31,565 bases of DNA from JAWXBM01 sp964470455 (GTDB lineage: Bacteria; Pseudomonadota; Gammaproteobacteria; Xanthomonadales; SZUA-36): positions 1 to 31,565 of the forward strand of contig CAYYCX010000042.1 of the NCBI GenBank assembly GCA_964470455.1, written 5' to 3'. Below the pieces are notes generated by a model. The model saw only the letters and a list, made by a program, of their open reading frames with translations, was not told the DNA's origin and ran no database searches. Shown piece by piece: positions 16,090-24,682 of this stretch (position 1 is the first letter of the stretch; each line of letters opens with the position of its first letter). Position numbers and translations under genes: made by a program.

Positions 16090-19000
16090 ATGAATGACGC
16101 AACATTCTGGCCGGACTATGAGGCAGCGCTGTTCGAGCAGAATCCGTACCCGATGTGGATCTATGATCTCGAAACCCTGCGGTTTCTCCGGGTCAACGAT
16201 ACCGCGATACGGCAGTACGGCTACTCACGGGAAGCGTTTCTGCAGATGACGCTGCGCGACATCCGCCGGAGTGAAGACATTGCCGCGCTGGAAGACAACA
16301 TCGCCCGGTCGGTCGACTCCACCCCGGAAACGAGCATATGGCAGCACCGCCTGGCAAACGGCGAGCTTCTCCAGGCCGAAATCCAGTCCATTCCACTGAT
16401 GTATGAGGGTCGCCGCGCGCGCCTGGTGACCGTACGCGACATGTCGGAACTGGCCCAGCTGACCGAGAACAACACCAGGCTGCAGTCCAGCGTGCGCAAA
16501 TGGCGCCGCAGGTCTGACCGGGCCGAAGGCCATTTTCAGCAATTGTTCGAAGCCATTCCCGGCAAGTTGATCGTGCTCACGCCGGATGAGTATCGCATCG
16601 TGGCGGTAAGCGACGCTTACCTCGAAGCATCCATGACCCGGCGGCCGGACATACTGGGAAAGAGCCTGTTCGACGTGTTTCCAGACGATCCCAATGATCC
16701 TTCCGCGGACGGCAGCCGGCAGATGATCCGGTCACTGAAAAACGTGGTGAATTTCGGTGAAACCGATGTCATGCCGATGCAGCGGTACCCGATCCCCCGC
16801 CCTGCGGATCAGGGCGGCGGCTACGAGGAGCGCTTCTGGAGCCCGGTCAACAAGCCGGTAAAGGATGCCAACGGCAAGGTGGTGTTCATCATCCATCACG
16901 CGGAAGACGTCACCGAGATTGCCCGGTCCGGTGGGATCGAGAGCGAGATACTCGGCGCCATCGAGAACCGTGAGCAGCAACTTGCCCTGAACATCACGCT
17001 GCGCAGCCGTGAGCTGAAGGCCGCATACAGCAGCCTGCGTGAGCAGGAAGCGAACCTTCGCACGGCGCAACACCTGCTGGGCCTGGCGACCTGGAAGCTC
17101 GACATCGAGCGCGAAGAACTGATCTGGAGCCCGGAAGCCGCCGAAATGCTGGGATCGCCATCCGTAACTCTTCGCCCGGCCATCGCCGACTACGTGGCGA
17201 TGTTGCACCCGGAAGATCGCGGGCCGATGCTGCGGAACTACCACGCCTTCATCAGCGGCGATGAGATTGAACTTGAGTTCAACCACCGCATCCTGCGTCC
17301 CGACGGCCAGCTCATTTACATCCAGGGCATCGGCGAGAAAACCCGTGATCCTGACAACCGCCCCATCGTCACGGGCGTTGTGCTGGATGTCACGCGGCAA
17401 AAGCTCGAAGAGGCACGCTTGCGCGAGTCGAACCTGATGCTGCAGGTTGCGGGACAAACCGCCCGGCTGGGCGCCTGGCGGCTGAACCTCGAATGGGAAA
17501 ATGACCAGCCTCAGCCCCGAAATGTCATATGGAGCGCGCAAACCTGCCAGATACACGAGGTACCGCCAGGCACGACACCCACAGTGGAAGAAGCCGTTGA
17601 GTACTACGCCCCGGAATACCGCAAGCTGATTACCGAGGTTGTAACCGCCTGTGTCATCGGCGGCACACCGTTTGATGAGGTGCTGGAAATCATCACGGCC
17701 CGGGGCAATCGAGTATGGGTCAGAACCATAGGCGAGGCGGACTGGGATCAACACGGCCGCATCATCGCCGTACATGGTGCATTCCAGGATATCTCCGAGC
17801 TGAAGCAGGCCAAGCTCGCGGCGGAGGAACTGGAATCCCGGTTGGAGCGAATGTTGGAAGAAGTCACCGACGGATTCTATACGCTGGACCGGGACTGGAA
17901 TTTCACCTACCTGAACAGCCAGGCAGAGAAAATGCTGGAACGCCGCCGCGAAGACCTGCTGGGCAGGAGTGTGTGGGAGGAATTTCCGGAAGCCGTGGGT
18001 ATGACCCTGGAGTTTCGCTACCGGAAAGCCGTTGAAGAGCGAACCACTGAACGGTTTACCTTGTTTTATGCCCCTTTGCACCGCTGGTTCGAAGTGAATG
18101 CCTATCCTTCCTCAAATGGTTTGGCAGTGTATTTCAATGATGTGACGGATCGCCATCTCATGCAGGAGCAGTTGCGCCGCTCGCAGAAGCTGGAAGCGCT
18201 GGGCCAGCTGACCGGCGGCATCGCGCACGACTTCAACAACCTCCTGACCGTGATCATCGGCAATTCCGAACTCCTGACCAGCCGGCTCAAGGACCAGGAG
18301 TCCCTGCAAGGCCTGGCAAACATGATCATGACGGCAGCGGAGAGTGGCGCCGAACTGACCCGGCGCCTGCTGGCATTTTCACGCCGGCAGGCTCTTGAGC
18401 CCCAATGCGTCTGCCTCAACCGGCTGATTGAACAGATGGACCCGCTGCTGCGCCGCAGTCTGGGCGAAGAAATCGAGATTGAATTTGTCCATGCCGGCGA
18501 CCTGTGGCTGGCCGAAATCGATCCGGCCCAGTTTGAGAGCGCATTGCTGAACCTGGCCATCAACTCGCGGGACGCCATGTCTGAAGGTGGCCATCTCGCC
18601 ATCAGGACAGAGAATGTCTGGATTGACGATGACTACGCGCGCATCAACCGCGATGTGGCTCCCGGTGAATACGTCCGGGTGGCTGTCAGCGACAGCGGTT
18701 GCGGCATGTCCGACGAAGTTGCGGAACGGGCATTCGACCCGTTTTTCACCACCAAGCCGGAGCAGCGTGGAAGCGGGCTGGGCCTGAGCATGGTTTATGG
18801 TTTCGTCAAACAATCAGGCGGGCACGCAAAAATCCGCACCCAAGTCGGCAAGGGCACCACCATCAGCCTGTATTTCCCGCTCTCTCACGGCACACTCTCG
18901 GCCGCCATCGAGGCGGCGCCATCAGAGGAAGCGGCCACGGGGCAGGAGCGCATCCTGGCGGTTGAGGATGATGACCTGGTGCGGGAGAACCTGGTGACGC

Positions 19001-19317
19001 AGTTGCGCAGCCTGGGCTACCAGGTATTGACCGCCCCCAACGGCCAGGCCGCCCTGGATATTCTCGATACCGGCGCGGCAGTGGACCTGTTGCTCACCGA
19101 CGTGGTCATGCCCGGCGGTATGAATGGCCGCGTGCTCACTGACCAGGCCGTTGCGCGACGGCCGGGACTGAAGGTGCTGTTCAGCTCCGGATACAGCGAG
19201 GACGCCATCATCCACGGCGGCCGGCTGGACCCGGGCGTGCAGCTTCTGAGCAAACCCTACAAGCGCATCGATCTCGCCCGCAAGGTAAGAAAAGTGCTGG
19301 ACGCGCCGGCGGGCTGA
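16090..19317 (+). CDS. Soluble multi-PAS hybrid sensor histidine kinase
   Basis: The product has 1075 residues with no membrane helix or signal peptide, so it is cytoplasmic. About five PAS-type modules are arranged in series (roughly 10-120, 147-280, 325-440, 450-570 and 580-690), with a coiled-coil-like linker near 290-325. The kinase core follows: H713 in GGIAHDFNNLL, the N box around 821-825, DSGCGMS and GSGLGLSMVYGF. A C-terminal receiver (about 953-1070) carries D1004 (LLTDVVMPGG) and K1055 (LLSKPYK). Its HisKA-HATPase-receiver part is closely similar in motifs to the membrane hybrid kinase at 11627-14227, suggesting paralogues. It has no transcription-factor domain, so the output runs through a partner. 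Confidence 0.93.
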   Translation: MNDATFWPDYEAALFEQNPYPMWIYDLETLRFLRVNDTAIRQYGYSREAFLQMTLRDIRRSEDIAALEDNIARSVDSTPETSIWQHRLANGELLQAEIQSIPLMYEGRRARLVTVRDMSELAQLTENNTRLQSSVRKWRRRSDRAEGHFQQLFEAIPGKLIVLTPDEYRIVAVSDAYLEASMTRRPDILGKSLFDVFPDDPNDPSADGSRQMIRSLKNVVNFGETDVMPMQRYPIPRPADQGGGYEERFWSPVNKPVKDANGKVVFIIHHAEDVTEIARSGGIESEILGAIENREQQLALNITLRSRELKAAYSSLREQEANLRTAQHLLGLATWKLDIEREELIWSPEAAEMLGSPSVTLRPAIADYVAMLHPEDRGPMLRNYHAFISGDEIELEFNHRILRPDGQLIYIQGIGEKTRDPDNRPIVTGVVLDVTRQKLEEARLRESNLMLQVAGQTARLGAWRLNLEWENDQPQPRNVIWSAQTCQIHEVPPGTTPTVEEAVEYYAPEYRKLITEVVTACVIGGTPFDEVLEIITARGNRVWVRTIGEADWDQHGRIIAVHGAFQDISELKQAKLAAEELESRLERMLEEVTDGFYTLDRDWNFTYLNSQAEKMLERRREDLLGRSVWEEFPEAVGMTLEFRYRKAVEERTTERFTLFYAPLHRWFEVNAYPSSNGLAVYFNDVTDRHLMQEQLRRSQKLEALGQLTGGIAHDFNNLLTVIIGNSELLTSRLKDQESLQGLANMIMTAAESGAELTRRLLAFSRRQALEPQCVCLNRLIEQMDPLLRRSLGEEIEIEFVHAGDLWLAEIDPAQFESALLNLAINSRDAMSEGGHLAIRTENVWIDDDYARINRDVAPGEYVRVAVSDSGCGMSDEVAERAFDPFFTTKPEQRGSGLGLSMVYGFVKQSGGHAKIRTQVGKGTTISLYFPLSHGTLSAAIEAAPSEEAATGQERILAVEDDDLVRENLVTQLRSLGYQVLTAPNGQAALDILDTGAAVDLLLTDVVMPGGMNGRVLTDQAVARRPGLKVLFSSGYSEDAIIHGGRLDPGVQLLSKPYKRIDLARKVRKVLDAPAG

Positions 19318-19351
19318 AGCTGGCCCGGCGCTCGAACGCGCGCAGTGCTGG

Positions 19352-21313
19352 CTAGGACAATCGTTCCTGAACAGCCCGCCAGGCCGCGTCGATGGCGCCG
19401 TTCACATAGGCAAACGCTTCCGAGTCCGAACCCGCTATCGATACCCTGCCGAACGGTTGCCGCGCCTCGATGTGCGGGCCTTTGTAACGTGACCAGTCAG
19501 GAGGATCCACCAGGTCGTTATATTCGTACGCATAGCCATGGGGCCAGCGGTTGACGGTAATGCCGAGGATGTCGCGGGCCGGGTCAAAGCCGCCAGCCGC
19601 CAGCGCGTTGGCCGCCTGCTGGCGCATGGCGCGTTCATAATCCTCGAAACCGAGTTCCAGCATTTTGTAACGGCCGAGTTTGTTCTGGGTGCGGGCATCC
19701 ATACCCTGGCCCGGAAGGATGGGTACATAGGTCCAGTGCAGGATGGCCGGCTGTTCGGGTGAACGGTTGAACTGGTAGTCGCCCAGGCTGACCGGGAAAT
19801 CCAGCACCACCGAATCCATCAGGCCGCCGGGGAAGCGGATGCCGTTCACACCCAGCTTCACGAACGGTTCCCAGTTGCGCACCAGCATGTTGGCATACAG
19901 CAGCGGCACCTTTACCTGGGTGGCAAACGCCTGCGCCTGCGCCGCCGGAAACTCCGGGCAGATGTGCGGCAGGATGGCGCTGTAGCCGGCGAAGATCACA
20001 TTGCTCGCACGCACGTCATGCGCGCGTGCTTGACCTTCTGGACCGGCTTTCACATAACGCACGCCCACCGCTTTGGCCGATGCCAGGTTGCCGGCGCTGC
20101 CGCCCAGGTGCTGTACCCGCACGGCCGTGGAGTTGAGGCGGATCTTCACGGTATTCTGCGGCCGGTCGAGCGCGGTGTAATCGAATGGCGCAGTGACGAT
20201 GTCTTCCATGGTGTGGCCTGGCGCCACACCCGGAACCAACTGTCGCACCAGCAACCGGGTAATGCCGGCATTGCCATCGGGGAAGTGAAAGATGTAGGGC
20301 TCGTCCTTTTCGAGGTGCTGGTAAGGATCATCTTCGTGCAGGTCGATGCCCAGGCCATCAAAGCCGGGGAACCCGAGGAACATCGCCTCGCGCGCTGACA
20401 GCGCATCCAGCCCGCAGCCCCAAAGACCGGCGCTCAGGGGGTAGAACAAACGCAGAATGCTCTCTGAAGCGCCGAAATGGTTCTTGAGGAAATCGGTGTA
20501 ACTCTGCCCGCGCAGCCAGGCGACTTTTTCCGCCGCTGTCTTGCCCGGCTGGAAATCCTCCGCGCTGGTGAGAATGCGCAGCCAGGTTTCGACATCTTCA
20601 GGCCGGTCGGACACCTGTTCCGCGAAATGCCGCAGTTCTTCGAGTGTCTCGTCACCGCTGGCCGTCCAGCCGATGGGAACATCCTTCACCAGGCGGCTAT
20701 GGCCGAAGTGCTGCCCGTCCAGCCACCAGGCAGTTTGCAGGTTCATGCCGCGGTAAAGCTGCTGGTCGTAGGCGCGGTAGAACTTCTGCACATCGATGCC
20801 GATGCCGTGCAGCAACCCCATGGCTTCGGGGCTGTAGGATGAAGGCGTGTCGATGGACTGGCTGCCGCCGTAGCCGATCAGGGTCCGGCCGGCATGCTGG
20901 TATTCGTTGCGCTTGGCGTGGCCGCCGAAATCGTCGTGGTTATCAAGGATCAGGATACGCGCATCGGGCTGTTGCTGGCGCCAGAACCAGGCTGCCGCCA
21001 AGCCGCTGATGCCGGCGCCGATGACCACCAGGTCAAACTCGCCTTCGCCGGTATCCGTGCCGGATGTCCAGCGCTTGCCTTCGCGCACCACGCCGTGGGC
21101 CACTTCGAACGCACCCACGTGTGCGCCGCGCAGACCTTCCTTCGCGGGCGGGTAATAGCCGGAGACGATTTCGGGCGAACCGGCAAACCCTTCGGAAATC
21201 ATTTCCGCCTGCGCCCAGGGCGCCAGGCTGGCTCCCAGTGCTACGGCGGTTCCCTGGCAGAACTGCCGGCGGCTGATGGGGCGAAACATCCCCAGCTCTT
21301 TGTCTTTCAGCAT
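19352..21313 (-). CDS. Tat-exported FAD-dependent amine oxidoreductase, spermidine dehydrogenase-like
   Basis: The product has 653 residues. A twin-arginine signal (ISRRQFCQGTAVALGASLAP, residues about 13-32) predicts export of the folded, cofactor-loaded protein. The FAD-binding motif DLVVIGAGISGLAAAWFW follows near residues 95-112, then ILDNHDDFGGHAKRNEY, which I associate with the SpdH-type spermidine dehydrogenase group. That enzyme cleaves spermidine to 1,3-diaminopropane and 4-aminobutanal. The C-terminus has a second FAD-contact pattern (VSIAGSDSEAFAYVNGAIDAA). It is the last gene of a tight minus-strand operon with PuuD- and SpuC-like genes, which supports a polyamine substrate. An alternative start is the in-frame Met nine codons in. 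Confidence 0.75.
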   Translation of the reverse strand: MLKDKELGMFRPISRRQFCQGTAVALGASLAPWAQAEMISEGFAGSPEIVSGYYPPAKEGLRGAHVGAFEVAHGVVREGKRWTSGTDTGEGEFDLVVIGAGISGLAAAWFWRQQQPDARILILDNHDDFGGHAKRNEYQHAGRTLIGYGGSQSIDTPSSYSPEAMGLLHGIGIDVQKFYRAYDQQLYRGMNLQTAWWLDGQHFGHSRLVKDVPIGWTASGDETLEELRHFAEQVSDRPEDVETWLRILTSAEDFQPGKTAAEKVAWLRGQSYTDFLKNHFGASESILRLFYPLSAGLWGCGLDALSAREAMFLGFPGFDGLGIDLHEDDPYQHLEKDEPYIFHFPDGNAGITRLLVRQLVPGVAPGHTMEDIVTAPFDYTALDRPQNTVKIRLNSTAVRVQHLGGSAGNLASAKAVGVRYVKAGPEGQARAHDVRASNVIFAGYSAILPHICPEFPAAQAQAFATQVKVPLLYANMLVRNWEPFVKLGVNGIRFPGGLMDSVVLDFPVSLGDYQFNRSPEQPAILHWTYVPILPGQGMDARTQNKLGRYKMLELGFEDYERAMRQQAANALAAGGFDPARDILGITVNRWPHGYAYEYNDLVDPPDWSRYKGPHIEARQPFGRVSIAGSDSEAFAYVNGAIDAAWRAVQERLS

Positions 21314-21326
21314 TACCTACACCGCT

Positions 21327-22211
21327 CTATTCCGCAACCGGATGTTCCAGTTGCTGCTCTTCTTCCAGCATTTCCTCTTCCACATCTTCATGCCACTGGA
21401 AGATGTTCATTTCAATGAACACAAACGCCACCAGCCACAGGAACGCATCCCAGAAATCGAGGAAATCACCCAACAAACCCCAGTAGACCGCGCAGAAGAA
21501 CAACACGGTATAGAGGATGCCCTTGGTGATTTTGGCAATGACCAGCCGACGGGGCGTGAGATGGCCGCGCAGCTGCAGGAGCACTTCGAGCTCGAGCAAC
21601 ACGACAATGATGAGCCAGTCACCCGCGTTGATGATGTCGACGATCGCAAGGTTCTGGATGGCCCTGACCGATTCAGCAGTGCCCAGGATCTGCGTGCCGG
21701 CGATCTGCATCAGGGCCTGGCCCTGCAGGGCGGCACAGGATGCGCTGTCCAGCGCCGGGTACTGGTCCAGGTCATCGATCCAGCTGAAGCCCTGGCCCAC
21801 CAGGCTGCAGACATCATCGACGCTGAACGGCGCCGTGTGCGAAAGATAGCCCCATTTGGAGGCGTAGCCCCAAAAGGCTGAAACGATAAATGCATAGGCA
21901 ATGGCCTTGATGGCCAGGAGAATCCACTTCAGGCGGCCTTCCAGCTTCTCGTCGGGGATGACGGCTGTTTCCAGCTCGAACAGCAACAGCAACACCACCC
22001 ATGCTGCCGTGTCGATGGTGGCGGAAAATGCTTCCGTGAGCTGGTTCCAGGCCAGTGTGTTACCAAACACCTCGCGGGCGGCGAGATACTCCTCGCTGAA
22101 AAACAGGTAGATATTGAATGCCAGCAGGCAGTAAATCGTGTACTTGAACAGGCGAAACAGCGTGTGCGGGTGCAGGGCCCGCTGGGTTGCTGAGTGCAGC
22201 TTGCTCAACAC
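21327..22211 (-). CDS. Unrecognised six-helix membrane protein with internal duplication
   Basis: The product has 294 residues from a GTG start preceded by AAGGA. Hydrophobic segments lie at about 21-40, 62-82, 94-118, 190-213, 226-246 and 252-270. A loop of about 70 residues (119-189) carries two cysteines (C135, C159) that could form a disulfide if it is extracytoplasmic. The C-terminus is strongly acidic (EDVEEEMLEEEQQ). Residues 69-122 resemble 197-250: AAWVVLLLLFELE against GDWLIIVVLLELE, each followed by a K-rich turn and a helix ending in WG. Each copy places two glutamates at a helix end. It is embedded between the PuuD-like and spermidine dehydrogenase-like genes with gaps of 27 and 13 bases. 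I do not recognise the family. A membrane partner of the oxidoreductase or a polyamine conduit is a guess from context. Confidence 0.75.
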   Translation of the reverse strand: MLSKLHSATQRALHPHTLFRLFKYTIYCLLAFNIYLFFSEEYLAAREVFGNTLAWNQLTEAFSATIDTAAWVVLLLLFELETAVIPDEKLEGRLKWILLAIKAIAYAFIVSAFWGYASKWGYLSHTAPFSVDDVCSLVGQGFSWIDDLDQYPALDSASCAALQGQALMQIAGTQILGTAESVRAIQNLAIVDIINAGDWLIIVVLLELEVLLQLRGHLTPRRLVIAKITKGILYTVLFFCAVYWGLLGDFLDFWDAFLWLVAFVFIEMNIFQWHEDVEEEMLEEEQQLEHPVAE

Positions 22212-22238
22212 GCTGTCCTTAGTGACTGTTACAGGCCA

Positions 22239-23027
22239 CTAGGCGAATGCGTGCCCGAGCCGATTGGCCTGCCGCTGCCGGTCACGGTAGGCCAGGCAGG
22301 CATCGCCAAACGCTTCAAAAATGGCCATGGAATCGGCGTTCTGCGTGACTTTCCATTCCGGGTGCCACTGCACCGCCAGGGTGAATCCGGGTGAATCATC
22401 GACGCGGAAGGCTTCCACCAGGCCATCCTCCGCCCAGGCTTCGGCCACCAGGCCGGAACCCAGGACGTCCACCCCCTGCGAATGCAGGGAATTCACCTGC
22501 AGGGTCTGTTTGCCGGTGATCCTCTGCAGCATGCCGTTTTCCAGCAGCCGCACCCCATGGCTGGCGGCATACTGAACATCCAGCGGATCCTCGGGGTTCT
22601 CCTTGTGAACGTTCAGGCCTTCAACCTCATGCACGTACTGGTGCAGCTTGCCGCCAAAAGCCACGTTCACTTCCTGGAAGCCGCGACAGATGGCAAACAG
22701 CGGCATGCCCACGCGAATGGCCGCAGGGATCAGCGCCAGCGCGGTGAGGTCCCGCTCCGGGTCATGCCAGGTGCCGGGCCGGCTGGGCTCACCCAGGTAA
22801 TGATGCGGCTCGACGTTGGAGGGGCTGCCGGTCAGCAACAGGCCATCCAGGCGGTTGAGGATGTCGATGACATCAAAGCCCTCGGCCAGCGAAGGCAGCA
22901 TCACCGGGTAAGCATGCGCGCCATCCACCACCGCGCGCAGGTATTTTTCACCCGCCATGTGGAAAGCATGGTCACCCACCATGCGGCGATCGGAAATCAC
23001 ACCTACCAGTGCCTGGTTGCCCTGCAT
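22239..23027 (-). CDS. puuD: Gamma-glutamyl-gamma-aminobutyrate hydrolase (PuuD-like class I amidotransferase)
   Basis: The product has 262 residues of the peptidase C26 (PF07722) group. The nucleophile is C114 in LFAICRGFQEVNVAFGG, and the catalytic H222 and E224 are in VQWHPEW. DGLLLTGSPSNVEPHHY is the typical loop of the family, and N179-S180-LHSQG another conserved block. PuuD releases GABA from gamma-glutamyl-GABA in the glutamylated putrescine pathway. The other enzymes of that route (glutamate-putrescine ligase, aldehyde dehydrogenase) are not in the window. A good ribosome site (GGGAG) precedes the ATG. It follows the aminotransferase gene by 34 bases. Confidence 0.9.
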   Translation of the reverse strand: MQGNQALVGVISDRRMVGDHAFHMAGEKYLRAVVDGAHAYPVMLPSLAEGFDVIDILNRLDGLLLTGSPSNVEPHHYLGEPSRPGTWHDPERDLTALALIPAAIRVGMPLFAICRGFQEVNVAFGGKLHQYVHEVEGLNVHKENPEDPLDVQYAASHGVRLLENGMLQRITGKQTLQVNSLHSQGVDVLGSGLVAEAWAEDGLVEAFRVDDSPGFTLAVQWHPEWKVTQNADSMAIFEAFGDACLAYRDRQRQANRLGHAFA

Positions 23028-23061
23028 TCAGGAACTCCCGACCCAAAAGGTCAACAATGAA

Positions 23062-24474
23062 TCAGTCGAACACATCTGCCGCGATGATATCAGCCATGTG
23101 GCCTTTGGCCAGCGCATCCGCCGTCATGTCCAGGCTGCGCCAGGCTTTTTCCACCAGTTCGTCAATGTGCGCATGTTCTGACACCAGCGGCGGCGAAACG
23201 ATCATGGTATCGCCCACGGCGCGCATCACCAGCCCGTTCTGCACACACAGATCGCGGCATACGGTTCCGGCACCCATGTCCTTGTGGAAACGCTTGCGTG
23301 ATTCCTTGTCGGCAACGATTTCCAGCGCGCCCACCATACCGGCGCTGCGCGCTTCACCAATGTTGGGATGCTCACTGAGGGTGGCCCACTTCGCCGTGAA
23401 GTAAGGTATCAAATCGGTTTTTACCCTTTCCACGATATGCTCACGCTGCATGATGTTCAGCACTTCCAGCGCCACCGCGGCACATACCGGATGGCCGGAA
23501 TAGGTGAAGCCGTGGGCGAATTCACCACCCTGGGTGGTAACCACGTCGGCCACGCGCTTGCCCACCAACGCGCCGCCCAGCGGCAGGTAGCCGGAGGTCA
23601 CGCCTTTCGCAAACGAGATCAGGTCCGGGCGAATGTTGAAATATTCCGAGCCAAACCATTCACCCAGGCGACCAAAGGCAGTGATCACCTCATCGGCCAC
23701 CAGCAGGATGCCGTACTCATCGCAGATGCGCTGGATTTCCGGCCAGTAGGTGGCCGGCGGAATGATCACGCCACCCGCCCCCTGGATGGGCTCAGCGAAA
23801 AATGCCGCCACTTTGTCAGGCCCCAGCTCAAGGATTTTCTGCTCCAGCAGGCGTGCCTGCTGCAGGCCGAATTCATCGGCCGAAAGATCGCCGCCCAGGC
23901 CGAAATGATATGGCTGTTCAATATGCACGATGCCGGGCACTTCCAGCACCAGCTGTTCATGCATGGCGCTCATGCCGCCCAGGCTGGCTCCGGCCACGGT
24001 GCTGCCATGGTAGGCATTCTTGCGCGCGATGATGGTCATGCGCTCGGGCTGGCCCATTAATGTCCAGTAACGGCGGATCAGCTTGACCTGGGTATCGTTG
24101 GCTTCGGAACCCGAGCCGGTGTAGAACACGTGCTGGAAATGGCCCGGGCTGAGTTCGCTGAGCTTTTCCGCCAGTTCGATGGCCGGAGGATGGGCACACT
24201 GGAAGAAGCTGTTGTAGTAAGTGAGCTCCTGCATTTGGCGGGCGGCCACCTCCGCCAGGTCCTTGCGGCCGTAGCCGAGGTTCACGCACCACAGGCCTGC
24301 CATGCCGTCGAGAATTTTCTGGCCTTCCGAGCTGTAGATGTACACGCCTTCAGCGCGGGTGATGATGCGGCTGCCCTTGCGGTTGAGGTCATGGAAATCA
24401 GTGAAAGGATGCAGGTAGTGGCTGGCATCGAGGGCCTGCCAGTCGCGGGTTGCATGGGCAGTGTTCTGGCTCAT
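23062..24474 (-). CDS. spuC: Class III PLP aminotransferase, putrescine/polyamine aminotransferase-like
   Basis: The product has 470 residues, a fold-type I class III aminotransferase. The internal aldimine lysine is K290 (SFAKGVTSGYLPLGG), D261 (LVADEVITAFGR) contacts the PLP ring nitrogen, and YTGSGSEANDTQ (118-129) is the phosphate-binding region. The N-terminal HYLHPFTDFHDLN segment is typical of the SpuC/omega-transaminase group, which moves the amine of putrescine, cadaverine or beta-alanine to pyruvate. A strong ribosome site (GGAGAG) precedes the ATG. It is the first gene of the operon with puuD-like, membrane and spermidine dehydrogenase-like genes. The exact amine donor is inferred from the neighbours. 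Confidence 0.85.
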   Translation of the reverse strand: MSQNTAHATRDWQALDASHYLHPFTDFHDLNRKGSRIITRAEGVYIYSSEGQKILDGMAGLWCVNLGYGRKDLAEVAARQMQELTYYNSFFQCAHPPAIELAEKLSELSPGHFQHVFYTGSGSEANDTQVKLIRRYWTLMGQPERMTIIARKNAYHGSTVAGASLGGMSAMHEQLVLEVPGIVHIEQPYHFGLGGDLSADEFGLQQARLLEQKILELGPDKVAAFFAEPIQGAGGVIIPPATYWPEIQRICDEYGILLVADEVITAFGRLGEWFGSEYFNIRPDLISFAKGVTSGYLPLGGALVGKRVADVVTTQGGEFAHGFTYSGHPVCAAVALEVLNIMQREHIVERVKTDLIPYFTAKWATLSEHPNIGEARSAGMVGALEIVADKESRKRFHKDMGAGTVCRDLCVQNGLVMRAVGDTMIVSPPLVSEHAHIDELVEKAWRSLDMTADALAKGHMADIIAADVFD

Positions 24475-24682
24475 GGAAACTCTCCAAATCCGTCCTCGCC
24501 CTGGCAGGCAAGTGCGGGTCAGTGTTTAAAGTAATAGACAGTAACCCGATTGTACCTGCTCCCCCTCCCCGCCCGTAACCCCCCGTGCCAGGAAAAGCCG
24601 GGGTTCAGCAGCCGGCGCCATTCCAGCTGGGAAGAGCGATGCTTCGCGGCTAGAATGCAGCGTTTGCTGACCAGAAGCCCGA

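Noticed and set aside
16732..18081. 449-codon minus-strand frame opposite the soluble hybrid kinase
   Set aside because: It lies wholly within a gene with clear PAS motifs on the other strand and has the composition of a high-GC antisense frame.
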